Below the pieces are notes generated by a model. It had not been told where the DNA came from and did not search any database. It was given only the letters and a program-made list of their open reading frames with translations. A DNA stretch of 64,000 nt, taken from contig WOAB01000142.1 in assembly GCA_027886185.1 (NCBI GenBank), positions 620,001-684,000 on the forward strand. Direction: 5' to 3'. Of the stretch, positions 21,944-34,700 are shown in pieces. Position numbers and translations under genes: made by a program. The stretch is from Rheum nobile. Lineage: Eukaryota > Streptophyta > Magnoliopsida > Caryophyllales > Polygonaceae. Positions within the stretch are counted from its first letter, which is position 1, and each line of letters starts with the position of its first letter.

Positions 21944-24900
21944 TTAGGCCGAAAACAACTCGGGAAAGCGTCTAAGCATATCCTTCTCAGTTTCCCAAGT
22001 CTCCCAAGTAACCTCTTCGGTTCCTGACTTGGACCACAGAATTCGTACCAACGGTACCACTTTGTTGCGCAATTGCTTCACACGGCGCTCGAGAATACGC
22101 ACAGGTATCTCTTCGTCGGTACCATTTGCCTGAATCTCGATGTCTTCATAACTCAGCACATGAGATTCATCTGGCACGTATTTCCTCAGCAAGGATACGT
22201 GGAACACATTGTGCACTGGATGTGCCGATGGCGGCAATGCCAAATGTTACGCTAGAGATCCCACTCTATCAAGGATCTCAAATGGTCTCACGTAGCGAGG
22301 GTTGAGCTTCCCACGCTTACCAAATCTGAATACACCTTTGGATGGCGACACTCTCACAAATACTTTGTCACCAACCTCAAACTCGACATTCCTACGCTTT
22401 GGATCAGCGTAAGACTTCTGTCGACTTTGTGCTGTCAATATTCTTTGTCTTATTAAGGCAATGTCTGAAGTAGTTCTCTCGACCAATTCTGGTCCGAGCA
22501 GAATCTTGTCGGCGTTCTCATCCCAACAAATCAGAGATCTACACTTCCGACCGTACAAAGCCTCAAATGGAGCCATCTTGATAGTAGCATACCAGCTATT
22601 GTCGGACGATCGAGTACACATGCCCTTAACATATCCTCCAAAGTCTGGATAGTCCTCTCGGACTATCCATCAGTCTGAGGATGAAAAGCAGTGATGAATC
22701 TCAATTCAGTCCCCATGGCCTTGTGAAGTTCCTTCAAGAACCTTGACATGAACCGACCATCACGATCCGATACAATGGTCTTTGGAATACCATGCAAATG
22801 GATAATCTCATGCAAGAACACTTCTGATAGCTTCTGGGTTCCCCACGTTGACTTAATAGCCACGAAGTGAGCACTCTTCGTGAGCCTGTCAATGATAACC
22901 CAAATAGCATCCTTTTGACTCCGAGTCTTGGACAGTCCTATGACGAAATCCATTGCAATATCTTCCCATTTCCATTCTAGAACTGGAAGAGGTAGCAATT
23001 CACCGCCTGGCCTACAGTACTCTATCTTGACTTTCTGACAAGTCAAGCATTTCGCCACAATTTCCGCTACATCCCATTTCATGTTGGGCCACTAGAAATT
23101 CTCCCGGAGGTCCTTGTACATTTTGCTAGAGCCTGGATGTACAGAATAAGCTGACGAATGGGCTTCCCTCATCACCAACTGGCGAAGACCATCAACGTCA
23201 GGCACACAAATCCGGTCCTGAAACCAGAGTGATCCATCTTCCTGAATCACGAAACCGGGAGCTTTCCCATCCGTCACTTCAATACACAGCTTCACCAAGA
23301 TCACGTCATCAACCTGTTTCTCCTTGATCTGATCAAGAAGTGTAGCCTGAATCTCGAGCATACTCATGTATCCTTGACGTTGATAGTACAAGACTTCAAT
23401 CTCGCACGACTCTTGGTTCAGCTTGGTCTGAGCAACAAACAAAGCCACTACGGTCTCATGCGGCGTCTTCTAGCTCAATGCATTGGCTACTACATTAGCC
23501 TTACCCGGATGATACAACAATTCGAGATCATAGTCCTTGAGTAGCTCTAACCAACGACGTTGTCTCATATTCAACTCCTTCTGAGTGAATACATACTTGA
23601 GACTCTTGTGATCAGTGAAGACTTGGCATTTCATACCATAGAGATAATGCCTCCAAATATTCAACGCAAACACTACCGCTGCTAATTCTAGATCATGCGT
23701 CGGATAGTTTTCTTCATAGGTTTTCAGTTGTCTTGACGCATAAGCAATAACCTTGCCTCTTTGCATCAACACACAACCCAAACCACTCTTTGAAGCATCA
23801 CTATAGACCGCATAATCATCAGTTCCTTCCGGTAGCGTTAGCACTGGTGCAGAGGTCAAGCATTCTTTCAATTTCTGAAAACTGGCCACGCACTTGTCAT
23901 TCCAGACAAACTTCTTGTGGACCTTGCGAAGCAGACCGGTCATAGGTAGAGCGATCTTAGAAAATCCATCTATGAACCGTCTGTAATATCCAGCAAGTCC
24001 AAGGAAATTGCGCACCTCCTTCACATTCTGAGGCCGTTTCCAATTAGCTACTGCTTCAATCTTCTGGGGATCAACCATTACCCATTTTCATTGATCACAT
24101 GGCCCAAGAAAGCCACTTCCTTGATCCAAAAGTCACACTTAGACAGTTTAGCATACAGCTGATTGTGTCTAAGGACTGACAAAACGATCTGAAGATGTTC
24201 CTCGTGAACTTCTTTATTCTGGGAATAAATCAAAATATCATCGATGAAGACCACCACGAACTTATCCAAGTACTGGTGAAAACATCAATTGATTAGGTCC
24301 ATAAAGACCGATGGAGCATTGGTAAGTCCGAATGACATGACTACAAACTCATAGTGGCCATATCTTGTCCGGAATACAGTCATCGGAATATCTTCCTCAC
24401 AAATCCTGAGCTGATGGTAACCAGATCTCAGGTCGATCTTGGAAAAGACTTTTGCTCCTTGCAACTGATCCAACAGATCATCAATCCTTGACAAAGGATA
24501 TTTATTCTTGATCGTGACTTTATTCAACTCTCGATAGTCGATACAAAGTCGAAACGATCCATCTTTCTTCTTGACAAACAAGACCGGAGCACCCCAAGGC
24601 GATGCACTCGGCCTTATATAACCCTTGTCGAGAAGATCCTCCAGTTGCTTCTTCAATTCCTATATTTCAGCAGGAGTCATCCGGTACGGTGCCTTCGAAA
24701 TCGGCGCAGTATCCGGTTCAAGATCAATTGAAAATTCTACGATACGATACGGGGGTAATCCAGGAATTTCTTCCGGAAAGACATTCGAAAACTCACGAAT
24801 CACAGGAATATTAAGAGCTGATGGTTCATCTTTCATGGGCGCATCCAGATAGCAAAGGTACCTGACACAACCTTGTCGAAGTAGCTTAAACGCAGTCATC

Positions 24901-25401
24901 GCATTGATAAGCCTGCCGTTCTCAGCGTCATTCCGACCCTTAAATTTGCACACACTCTGGCCGCCAGATGACCGTCACTGTTCTTGAACTAAAGTCGATT
25001 ACTGCCCCATGACGTGTCAGCCAATCCATACCGAGAATAATGTCGTATGGAGTCATGGCAATACAGATCAAATCTGCCTCGAATTTCTTACCCTGGATGA
25101 TAATCGGAAATTCAGACAGACACTTAGTCCCCACTAAGCGTTCACTATTAGGAAGATTCACAACGAAAGGCTCACAAACCTCGTTGCAAACTAGACCTAA
25201 CTTACTAACACAATTCTCTGAAATAAAGGAATGGGTAGCACCCGAATCAAACAGTATGCACACTGAAATAGAATGAAGGTATAAAGTACCTTGAGCAATT
25301 GAAGTGTTAGGTCCATCAGTCTCACGCATCTCGTACATGCGTTGACCCTGACCTCCAGAAGTAACTAGGGCTTTCCCCTTGTTCTGGGCAGTTGTCGGCA
25401 T
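21944..25401 (-). pseudogene. gypsy protease-RT-RNase H-integrase polyprotein, multiple stops
   Basis: From 25401: protease with LFDSGATHSFIS (catalytic DSG) and ILGMDWL; RT with LCIDYRELNKVTIKNKYPLS, KIDLRSGYHQLRI, SFGLTNAPSVFMDL and FIDDILIYS; RNase H with YSDASKSGLGCVLMQRGKVI; integrase with the zinc site (HSSAYSVHPGSSKM...CLTCQ), core segments DFVIGLSKT and TIVSDRDGRFMSRF and HPQTDG; tail HPVHNVFHVSLLRKYVPDES. Stops or frameshifts fall near 24960, 24658, 24277, 24075, 23470, 23090, 22662 and 22250. It cannot be expressed as one protein. Confidence 0.9.
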
Positions 25402-25497
25402 CGAAGGACTAGGAGTCGTTGCCGGTTTGAACCTGGGTCAGTTACTCTGATTAACAGACCCCTGCTGTGACTTCGCTCCTTTCTGCTTTCCCTGCCA

Positions 25498-26625
25498 TTA
25501 GAACTTCTGCAAATGCCCTTCATTCCCACAGCCAAAGCATGTCTTTCTCTCCTTCGGACACGCAGTAATCTTGTGCCCAGCAGCACCACAATTGTAACAT
25601 TGGATCGGACTCTTGCCCTGACCCGATTGTTGTGTCGACTCTCTTTGAGTCCATCCCATTTTCGCCTTGCTAGATTTAGCAAAGTTAGACGGTGGCACAG
25701 GACGTTTGAATCCACTTGCCTGAGATTGATTCTGCATCGACCTCTGGCGATTCTTCCTCTTGGTCGACTCATCTAGAGTCACCTCTAACTTGTAAGCCGC
25801 ATCCAAATATTGCTCTAAGGTAGAGCAGTGGTGGCTCAACATCATTGGCTTAATCTCTGGGCTCATCCACTCATGGAAATGCCAGATTTTCTGTTCTTCA
25901 CTGGATACCTCTGATCCAGCATACCGCAACAAGTGATTGAACTTGGTTGCCAGCTCAGTCACCTTCAACCCTTCAGTCTTAGGGTAGAGAAACTCCTTGC
26001 GCTTTTCCTCCCTCATAGCCCGAGAGAAGAATCGGTCTATCATCTTGGTTTTAAACATTGCCCAATTCAAACCAGGGCTATCAGCAAGACCAGTGTTTTC
26101 CCACCACTCACTAGCATCTCCTTTCAGTTGAAGAGAAGCTATGTGCACTTTCTCAGTCTCAGTGCACTCCACACTGCGGAATAGCCGCTCTATATGGGAA
26201 AACCAATGCGTCACTTCAACTGGTTCACCCTTCCCATTGAAACTGTCAGGCCTCATAGAATTTATGGCCTTCAGCGCTCGGCCATAATCATTCCTACTCC
26301 TGACCACCTTCTCCTGATGCAAAGGTACATGAGTTTCCTGTTTTTCAACTCCCGGGGCCGCTGAGGATGCCGGCACATCTTGCGCCTGAGGCACATTCAG
26401 GTGTAGCACATCAGTCATTGCTTGCATGACAATTCCTCGAATTTCTGCAATGGTCGCTTCATCAAATATCCTTGGAGTGTTGCCCGGAACTAGGCCATTG
26501 CCTCCGGGATTATGTTGAGAACTGGACTCACGTACATTCTCAGGATTTCCAACACTTCTCTCGTTATGTCTGGGATTGTTACTCGGCCCAGCACCAGAAC
26601 GAGCATTGTGCCTTGTGTTCACCAT
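25498..26625 (-). pseudogene. gypsy gag with two CCHC zinc knuckles, 3' end interrupted
   Basis: ATG at 26625 (MVNTRHNARSGAGPSN). The capsid-like retrotransposon gag region (RLFRSVECTETEKVHIASLQ, LKGDASEWWENTG) is followed by two knuckles, CYNCGAAGHKITACP and CFGCGNEGHLQKF. A stop right after the second knuckle separates it from protease, which continues in another segment from 25401. The nested element at 6108 has lost this whole gene between the same start region and its protease. Confidence 0.85.
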
Positions 26626-26896
26626 CTATTTACCGATCAATTCTCAAGGATTTCATACATTAATACCTTCCAGTATACTTAATGTAACAAATCAACTCAG
26701 AAGAGATCAAACTAGGTAAACTTCCATAGATGAACTGGAAACTGAATTGATAGTTCCTACCAAAAGGAATCTCCCGAACAAGCCAAAATTGCCCGGAGAC
26801 TACGATTCTACCAAAACGAACAACAAAGCCCTAGGAAAGAGAACCGCTACACTTAGCATTGGCTCCTCTTCCTCCTCTTCTCCTTCTTTCCCTTCT

Positions 26897-28422
26897 GGGA
26901 TAAATCCGTTAAAACACCGTTTGCTTTTATAGTCGTTCTAGCCCTCATTTCTCGGATGTTTATCTGATGTGCCGAATCGAACGGATGACACCAGTCAACC
27001 ATGCATAGAACAATTTCGGTTGGTTAGTCTAATAAAAGACTATGCAAGGGTACAAAGCAGATGGTTCGAGTAGTCGTATTAGGTTAGACTCATCGCTCCT
27101 CGAGTAATAACCGACGACGATAGTCAACCTTCATACTTCTACTGAAATATATCAAAAGGCATGAACAAGAGAAGATTCTGGAGACCAAGTCTCACAGCAA
27201 TCAATCCAAAAAGAAGACTCCAAGAATTGAGTCTTATCGGAAGTATGACAATGTTGGGGAACATAATAGTTCATACAAGCGTTCAAAAACGACTTGATGT
27301 TTCGGTTCACGACCAACCTCACCGCTTAACACGAATCCAGATTGGAAAGAGAACGGTACTCTGATCAAAGTCAAGACGAGTTTTCCTAGCTGCATTATTC
27401 TCTAGCTGCACTACTCGTCTGATGTATATTTAATCATGTGCTACAACGGCACTTATCTTATTTAATTCCCAAAACGCATATCACGTTATAAGCTTTTAAT
27501 TATATGTTCCTCCATGAGGGACATACATGACATATGTTTCGCCATGAGGGACATACTCCTGAAATGAACGAATCCCAAGATTTATAGCATCAACTAAGTG
27601 CCACTATCTCTATACCCAAGTATAGAAATCGATCATGACCCACCGAATGGTCTTTGAGTTTATACCCTTTGCACCATTAATCATTATCAAGAAACGACTG
27701 AATCTCGAATAGTCCATCGTTCCTACGAATACTCGTGCTAACTAAACAGTTCAACACAGTAATAATCATATCAAAGCCCCCCGGGCCATCATTAAGACAA
27801 TATATATCTATAATAGCGTTGTTCTAATAGATATACAACCTATCATAATATCTCTTTTAAAATCACATAAGTTATAAAAACTGTCCCCAGACGAAAACAA
27901 CAACTCATCCCAAATTAATTAACAATTCAACAATTGATAATCAATATAAATATGGAATGATAAGCAAGAGCGAACCGCCACTTGCACATCGAACAGGACG
28001 ACGACCGCGGGCGGCCACGGTCGCGGTTCTCGATTTTAGCCTAGGCCGCGGGCGCGGTTTTCTGGCCGCGACCTCCACCGCTTGTCAGATTGACAAGACA
28101 ATGACTTTTCGTCATTGGCCGCGATCGCGGTTTTCGGGACACGGTCGCGGTTTTCTGGACGCGGTCGCGGTTCTGGCTAATTTCGGCCCGTTTGCCCGGG
28201 AAAAGACAAAAACCTTAAGGGTTTAAATTCCCGGGTTAAATATATTCGCACACCGACGAATACTTAACCCAAAAATACATTAACAGTATTTTATATTACT
28301 CAGAGAAATATTACAGAGATCAAACATCTTATAGAATGTTCGCACTTGTCTGAATTAAATCTGACTTGTAATATGGGCATTAGAAAATTAAAAATTACCC
28401 TTACAAAATGAGGGATATTACA
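26897..28422 (-). repeat. 5' LTR of the gypsy element, inner edge truncated
   Basis: Aligns with 20402-21907 and lacks the first ~265 bp of that LTR. The hairpin is at 27964-27985 and GC motif cluster at 28003-28170. Confidence 0.85.
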
Positions 28423-28427
28423 GTTGC

Positions 28428-28835
28428 ACTCAATCGAAAAAAAGGGCAGCAACACGTTTATGTGTTGCTTGACTACAAATAAATTTGAACAAAGATGGAT
28501 ACTACATAATGTTGATTTAGACTATATTACCCAGAAACGCAAACGGATTTCGGAAACGGAGTCGTTTCCGAAACGGGGAAACGACAATCTCAAATTCAAT
28601 AAAAAAGGAAACGGCGGAGAAACGACAACATAAATTATATGTTCTTTAAAGGTAAGGAGTAAAATAAATTTATCACCAAAGGATGCATAAAATGGACTAT
28701 TATCAAGCTATTTAAATCACTTATAAAAGGATTATGATAAATTAACATCATGAGAAATGTGCAATTCAACAATATCTTTCAGGTTGTGAAAATGGACTAT
28801 CATGCTTGTGAAAATATAATGATATTTTGCAGGTT
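28428..28835. other. unassigned sequence between the gypsy element and the repeat array
   Basis: Contains short palindromes (gcaacacgtttatgtgttgc at about 28447; ggaaacggagtcgtttcc at about 28552) and is otherwise AT-rich. No gene seen. It may contain the outer terminus of the element that carries the coiled-coil fragment. Confidence 0.35.
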
Positions 28836-29356
28836 CTTGAGTTTTCTCTTGCAGGTTCATGAGTAAACTCTTGCATGTTCATGAATGTATTCTTGTAGGT
28901 TCATAATTTTTTTTGCAGGTTCATAATATTTTTTGCAGGTCCATAAATTTATCATGCGTGTTCATGAGGTTACTCTTGCAGTTTACCAAGTTCATGAATT
29001 TTATAATGCAGGTTCATGAGTTTACACTTGCAGGTTCACGCGTTTACACTTGTAGGTTCAAGAGTTTTTTCTTACAGGTTCATTAGTTTTTTTTGTATGA
29101 TCTTGAATTTTATCTTGTAAGTTTATGAGTTTATCAGGTTCATGAATTTTATATTGCAGGTTCATGAGTTTACACTTGCAGTTTCATGAGTTTTTTCTTG
29201 TAGGTTATTAACTTGAGTTTACACTTGTAGGTTCATGAATTTTATCTTGTAAGTTTATGAGTTTATCAGGTTTATGAATTTTATATTGCAGGTTCATGAG
29301 TTTACAATTGCAGGTTCATGAGTTTACACTTGTAGGTTCAAGAGTGTTTTCTTGCA
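28836..29356 (-). repeat. tandem array 'cttgcaggttcatgagttt', inverted relative to 31293-31645
   Basis: About 25 degenerate ~20-bp units of 'aggttcatgagttt(aca)cttgc'. They are the reverse complement of the array on the far side of the coiled-coil fragment. The opposed pair brackets about 2 kb of gene sequence. Confidence 0.85.
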
Positions 29357-29825
29357 AAGTAAGCTCATTAATGAAATCATGTGGCAGGAGATTTTCAAGA
29401 AAGTAATTAGTTAGATGTTTTTTATGCTGATATATTTGACTAATGTGAGTGAGTGCTGATTCTATAGCCTGACAATGGCAATTTGCATCAGTTGTTTCTT
29501 ATTAACTTGAGCAGGAAAGGGTATCTGTGTTCTATAGCTTGACGATGTTGTTGTTAGTCAGCAAAATGTTTTTTTACTTGAATCATTTTTAAAATAAAGT
29601 GAAATACTATAAATATTTTAATGAAAGTCCTGATTGTACTCTATGCTTGTGTTGTTTCTTATCACTTGGGATCAAATGCAGACTGATGAGACTAACTGGA
29701 ATCACATACTATTGTTCTATCTTTATTTTCTTTTCTCATCTCTATGGATCCACTTACTTCTGGAGCTATATATCTTCTTGATGCCTTGTGCCAAGTAATG
29801 ACTGTAACTATGATTTTGAGTATAG

Positions 29826-31292
29826 GTGAGTTCAAGAGGTAAATTTAGATCAGAATAGAAACTGCTCCCTTCACTTGAAGAAGAGGTGGGCTTGAGCTCA
29901 GACTATGCAGATTTGGCAACTGGACTTGATGGTTCATCGAACACTTCAGAAAGTTTATATGTTGAGAAACATGATGCATTTGGGTCGCATGATGTCGACA
30001 GTGTTAAAAGCATAATGTCTGGTGATACACCTGGAATTTCTCTCAGTCAAAGTCCTATGCCAGAGAAAGGGGACTCATCCAACAATCGTTCTTTAGCAGC
30101 AGGAAACAATGACTGGGTTCATTATTATGGTTCAGACAATTCAGTGGATCATGACTTGGGTATTGTGTATCGAGAAGATACAATCCTGAAAGGAGCTCTG
30201 GAAGCTGCTGAACCGTCTGTTCATGAGCTTAAAAAGGAGGTGACCTCTCTGCAGACTCATACTCATGATATTGGCAGTGAAATGAAAAAGCTGACAGAAA
30301 CACTTACTGATGATATTTCTTCCACTAATGAACTGGAAAGGAATGTTTCAATGCTTAAGTCAGAGTGTTCCAGGTTCAAAGATGACATTGAATACTTAAG
30401 GTATTTGAAAATAAATATTCTCGTCTCTAGAAGTGGTAATAATAATGCAGTTCAGTCTATGTTATCTGGATGGCTCAAGAGTACACTGACTTTGGAGGAT
30501 AAGATCAGATATATTCAACACAAGACATATATTGGATTACATGAGAAGGACTTCTGGTTTCTAATCCCTGACCTTGACTCGTTGCTCAGTGTCCTACTGG
30601 ATCTCAAGCAAGAAACTGGAGATTTGGTTTCTTCTCTTGACAACACACTTACAGGAGAGGCAGCTGTAGGGAATTTCATCCATATAACGACGCCTAAAAG
30701 TTACGAGAATTTGTCGACAACAGGATTTGGTATGGATGTATGTCAGCCAGAGGGTTTGCTTGGCTTAAACATTCCTGGATTAGTCTCTCAAGAAACTGAT
30801 GCTACTAAGGCAATGCAAGGAGAGCTATTCAAGCTTCTAAGGGAGCTGGATGAATCCAAGTCTGAACAAGAAAGCCTTGCGAGAAAAATGGATCAGATGG
30901 AATGCTATTATGAAGCTCTGGTTCAGGAACTCGAGGAAAATCAGAAGCAGATGCTTGGTGAATTGCAGAGTCTCAGAAATGAACATTCCACTTGCATATA
31001 TACTCTCTCATCAACTAAAGTTCAGATGGAGGCAATGCATCAGGATATGAGTGATCAGATTCTACACCTTGCTAAGGAAAGGTGCAACATGGATTCCCTT
31101 AACAAAGAGCTGGAAAGAAGAGCTATTGCAGCTGAGGCAGCACTTAGGAGGGACAGACTGAACTACTCCATTGCGGTTAACCAGTTGCAAAAAGACCTTG
31201 AAATGCTTTCTTTGCAAGTACTGTCTATGTACGAGACCAATGAAAGTCTTATTCGAAAAGCCTTTTCGGAAGTCATTAATTTCAGCCTATAA
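29826..31292 (+). pseudogene. coiled-coil gene fragment, copy B (At1g22060-like, internal and C-terminal part)
   Basis: An acceptor (gagtatag) at 29825 opens an exon reading VSSRGKFRSE, then TAG at 29856, then KLLPSLEEEVGLSSDYADLA and on to TAA at 31292. The frame is long and open apart from that TAG: about 478 residues, largely heptad-rich coiled coil, with WLKSTLTLEDKIRYIQHKTY, IGLHEKDFWFLIPDLDSLLS and the C-terminal LNYSIAVNQLQKDLEMLSLQ, VLSMYETNESLIRKAF. These match the plant NT-C2/coiled-coil protein group of At1g22060. The N-terminal NT-C2 membrane-association domain is missing. Flanking inverted tandem arrays suggest transposon capture. Function is unlikely, though a truncated coiled coil from the GTG or a later ATG is conceivable. 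Confidence 0.78.
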
Positions 31293-31645
31293 GATAAAAC
31301 TCATGAACCTGCTAGTTAAAACTCATGAACCTGCAAGTTAAAACACATGAACCTATAAGATAAAACTTATTAAACTACAAGATCAAAAACTCATGAACCT
31401 GTAAAATAAAAAAAACTCAAAAAACACCCATGAACTTGTAAAACAAAATTAATGAACATGTAAGACAAAACTCATAAACCTACTAGTTGAAACTCATGAA
31501 TCTTAGAAAAATCTCATAAACTTGTAAAATAAAACTCATGAACCTATACGTCATAACTCATGAACCTACAAGTTAAAACTCATGAACTTACAAGTTCAAA
31601 TGCATGAACCTACAAGAAAAAACTCATGAACATGCAAGATTATCG
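31293..31645 (+). repeat. tandem array 'aaactcatgaacctacaag', copy B
   Basis: Unit-by-unit match to 3836-4195 in copy A, with single-base differences. Confidence 0.85.
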
Positions 31646-31690
31646 GCTTAAACTTCTCTTGTAGGGTTTATCAACCTCTAAAATGTAGCT

Positions 31691-31747
31691 TATGAGGGAT
31701 TTGAACCCACATCCATGTGAATAAACACATGGTTCTACCATTTGAGC
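31691..31747 (-). other. tRNA-like remnant, copy B
   Basis: Same A-box and B-box segments as 4231-4290. It ends at the CTAAT duplication of the solo LTR. Confidence 0.4.
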
Positions 31748-31751
31748 TAAT

Positions 31752-34700
31752 TGTAATACCCCTCATTTTTAGTAAGGATATTTGGGTAATTTTCCTAACC
31801 TTCGTTCAATAATTATTTCGTTTTCAGTGGAGTTCGGATTTTTTGTAACATCCTTGATCTCCGAAATAATTCCTTGAGTGGTATAAAATACATTCGATGT
31901 ATTTCCGGGGCTTAGAATATTCGTTCGGGTACGAATATATTTAACCCGGGGTTAAAACTATACCAATACACTTTCCCGGACAAAAAGGCTCAGAAATGGC
32001 CTTGACCGCGACCGCGGCACCGCTACTGCCAATGCGGTAAATGATGGAAAGCAACCATCTTGTCAAGGCTGCCAAGTTGCAGCGACCGCGGTATGGTCAC
32101 CGCGATCGCGGTATAGGCAAGTGGTCGTGACCGCGATTGCAATCGACCACCGCGATCGCGGTAAATATCCAGTGACAGTTTTTTCTTTGCGTCGCCAGAA
32201 TTCAAACACGTCGCCATGCCACCCATGGGTGTCCCATCTTGTCGGGGGTGATGCACATACTTGTTGGGCACTATATAAGGAGGAGATCTGGAGGATTGGA
32301 GCACTCCATCTGAATCAAAAACTCTCAATTTCTCTCGCCGGAAAATTCAAGCTCTCGCTGGAGTTGTCGCCGGAGCTTTCTAAGGAGAAGGTGGTGCTTG
32401 TAAGGTGTTGCCTTGGAGGTACAAGGAGCCCAATAGTCGACCCCCCATCCAAACCAAGCGTCATCGCGTCGATCCCGGTGAGAAACCTTCCATTCGAGTC
32501 GTCGAGTTCATCGACCGCGATCGCGGCCATGACACTAGCGCCATCGCGGTGTCTCGTGGGGCACTTGCCCCCGACGACCGCGATCGCGGTGGAGGCACCG
32601 CGATCGCAGTTGCCTGCAATTGTGGCGCCTTGGCTTTATCGTTTCGATCGAGGCTTCGTTCCTTCGATTTCGTTCGTTCCTCTCTCGATTCGTACTATTT
32701 ATTGTCGAATCTAAATTAGGGTTTCGTTATGGGTCGATCCGTAGGAATCTGTAATCCAAGTTTTGTCCTCGTTCGGACCAAGAAACCGTTGTCTTTGAGC
32801 TTCGTCAAGCTTCGTCTGATCTAAGGCAAGTGGTGGTTCGCTCTTACTTAATCATTCCATGTTCTATTATTATTCAATTGTTTTTAATTGTTAATTAAAT
32901 TGGAGTTAACTATTGTTTTCGTTTGGGAACAAATTTTATAAATAATGTGATTAAAATGTGATATTATGATAGGTTCTATATATTGCTAGAAACAACGCTA
33001 TTATACTTGTTAATTACCGTAATGGTTTTGTTGTGGATTTAAATGTGAACTTTAATGCTAGATTAGCACGAGTATTCGTAGGAACGCTAATTCCTGGAGG
33101 GGATTAGTCGTTTCTTTATAACTTGGTATTAGTCGGATAATTCCCTAATACTTTTAACGGTCGTGACCCATTGCTTCCTATCCACTCGTTACGATAAGAG
33201 GTGTTAAACACCTTGCTAGTGCAATTTGGGTGGACTTAATGTCACCTTGTGTATTAAAAGTTCGTAGTTACTCGAGATAATATTAAAAGCCTTACAATAA
33301 TATACATTTTGTAATTAAATAAGATAAGTGCGGTTAGGCACATAATTAATGAACCTTGGGCGAGAAGTACAACGTGGAAACTCGTCTGGACTTCGATTAA
33401 AGTAAGTCCACCTTCCTAATCTGAATTCGCACTAAGCGGTGAGGTTGGTCGTGGATCCAAATAATCAAGTCACTTTTAAACGCTTGTGTGAAACTATAAC
33501 GTTCCCAAACAGTTGTCATAATTTCCCGTAAGACTCAATCCTTTGGAGTCTTCTCTTCATACGTTTCTGTAACACCCCCAAATATTTCCTTGAAAAGGTA
33601 GTACCGCCAATGACCTCAGATTCCACATCCGAAGCCACCCAAGACTTTACCAGTTTATACAAACCATGAAACAACAATTATGATACAAAATATCATAACT
33701 TTCAATTAAAACATATGTCTTGGAATTACATCTCAATTCCAAACATGACAAAATACAGAGTAATAATAATAATACTACGAAAGTCTTTATAGAATAAATA
33801 ACAAAAGGGGTCTTGATCGTAGCGATCACCCGCCAAGGATCTCAACCTAGATAAACTTATCAAAAACACCGTTTGCCTTCATAGTCGTTCTAGCCTTCAC
33901 GGAACTGCAACTTGTCTGATGTGCCGAATCAAACGGATGACACCAGCCAACCATGCAAGGGAATAATCGGTTGGTTAATCTAATGAAAGACTATGCAAGG
34001 GTTAAAAACAGAGTGGTTCGAAGCAGTCGTATTAGGTTAGACTCATCGCTTCTCGAATCAAAACTGATGACGATAGTCAACCACCATACTTCTACTGAAA
34101 TATATGAAAAAACATGATCAAGAGAAGATTCTGAAAGACCGAGTCTTATAGCAATCAACCTAGAGAAAGACTCCAATGAATTGAGTCTCAAAGGAAGCAT
34201 GATAAATATTGGGGAACATATACTTTCACACAAGCGTTCAAAACGACTTGATGTTTCGGTTCTCGACCAACCTCATCGCACAATGCGAATCTAGATTGGA
34301 AAGAAAACTTTACTCTGATCAAAGTCAAGACGAGTTTTTCCTAGCTGTACTACTCGCTCAAGGGTATATTAATTATGTGCACTAAAGCACTTATCTCATT
34401 TTAATTCCAAAACACACAGCTGTGTGCACAAACCCTGAGTAAGGGTATGGTCATGACCAGAGAAGGATGGTAGGAATTAAATCCTAACCACCAGGTTATA
34501 AAGAAACGACTAGTACTCGCAATGAGATACACAGTAGCGTTCCTACGAATACTCGTTCTAACTAAACAGTTACAAACACAGTAATAATCCACATCAATGC
34601 CCTCAAGGCAATCATCATAAATATATATATATAATAGCGTTGTTCTAGCAGATATACAACCTATTATAATATCATATTTTAATTCTATCATTTATCAAAA

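Larger units (their letters stand above)
20135..28422 (-). mobile_element. Ty3/gypsy retrotransposon (chromovirus type), decayed, with all pol domains recognisable
   Basis: The element is bounded by TGTAACACCCCC at 20135 and GGGATATTACA at 28422 and flanked by GTTGC (20130-20134, 28423-28427). Minus-strand order: truncated 5' LTR, leader, gag, protease, RT, RNase H, integrase, chromodomain-like tail, purine-rich tract, 3' LTR. Compared with the left LTR, the right LTR lacks its inner ~265 bp, and the primer-binding site is also absent. One deletion across the LTR/leader border explains both. Removing the element joins 'gtacgaagttgc' to 'actcaatcg', the ancestral site. Confidence 0.9.

Noticed and set aside
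28836..29356. Regularly spaced repeats resembling a CRISPR array
   Set aside because: Units are degenerate and directly tandem without unique spacers, in a plant nuclear context. They are transposon subterminal-type repeats.
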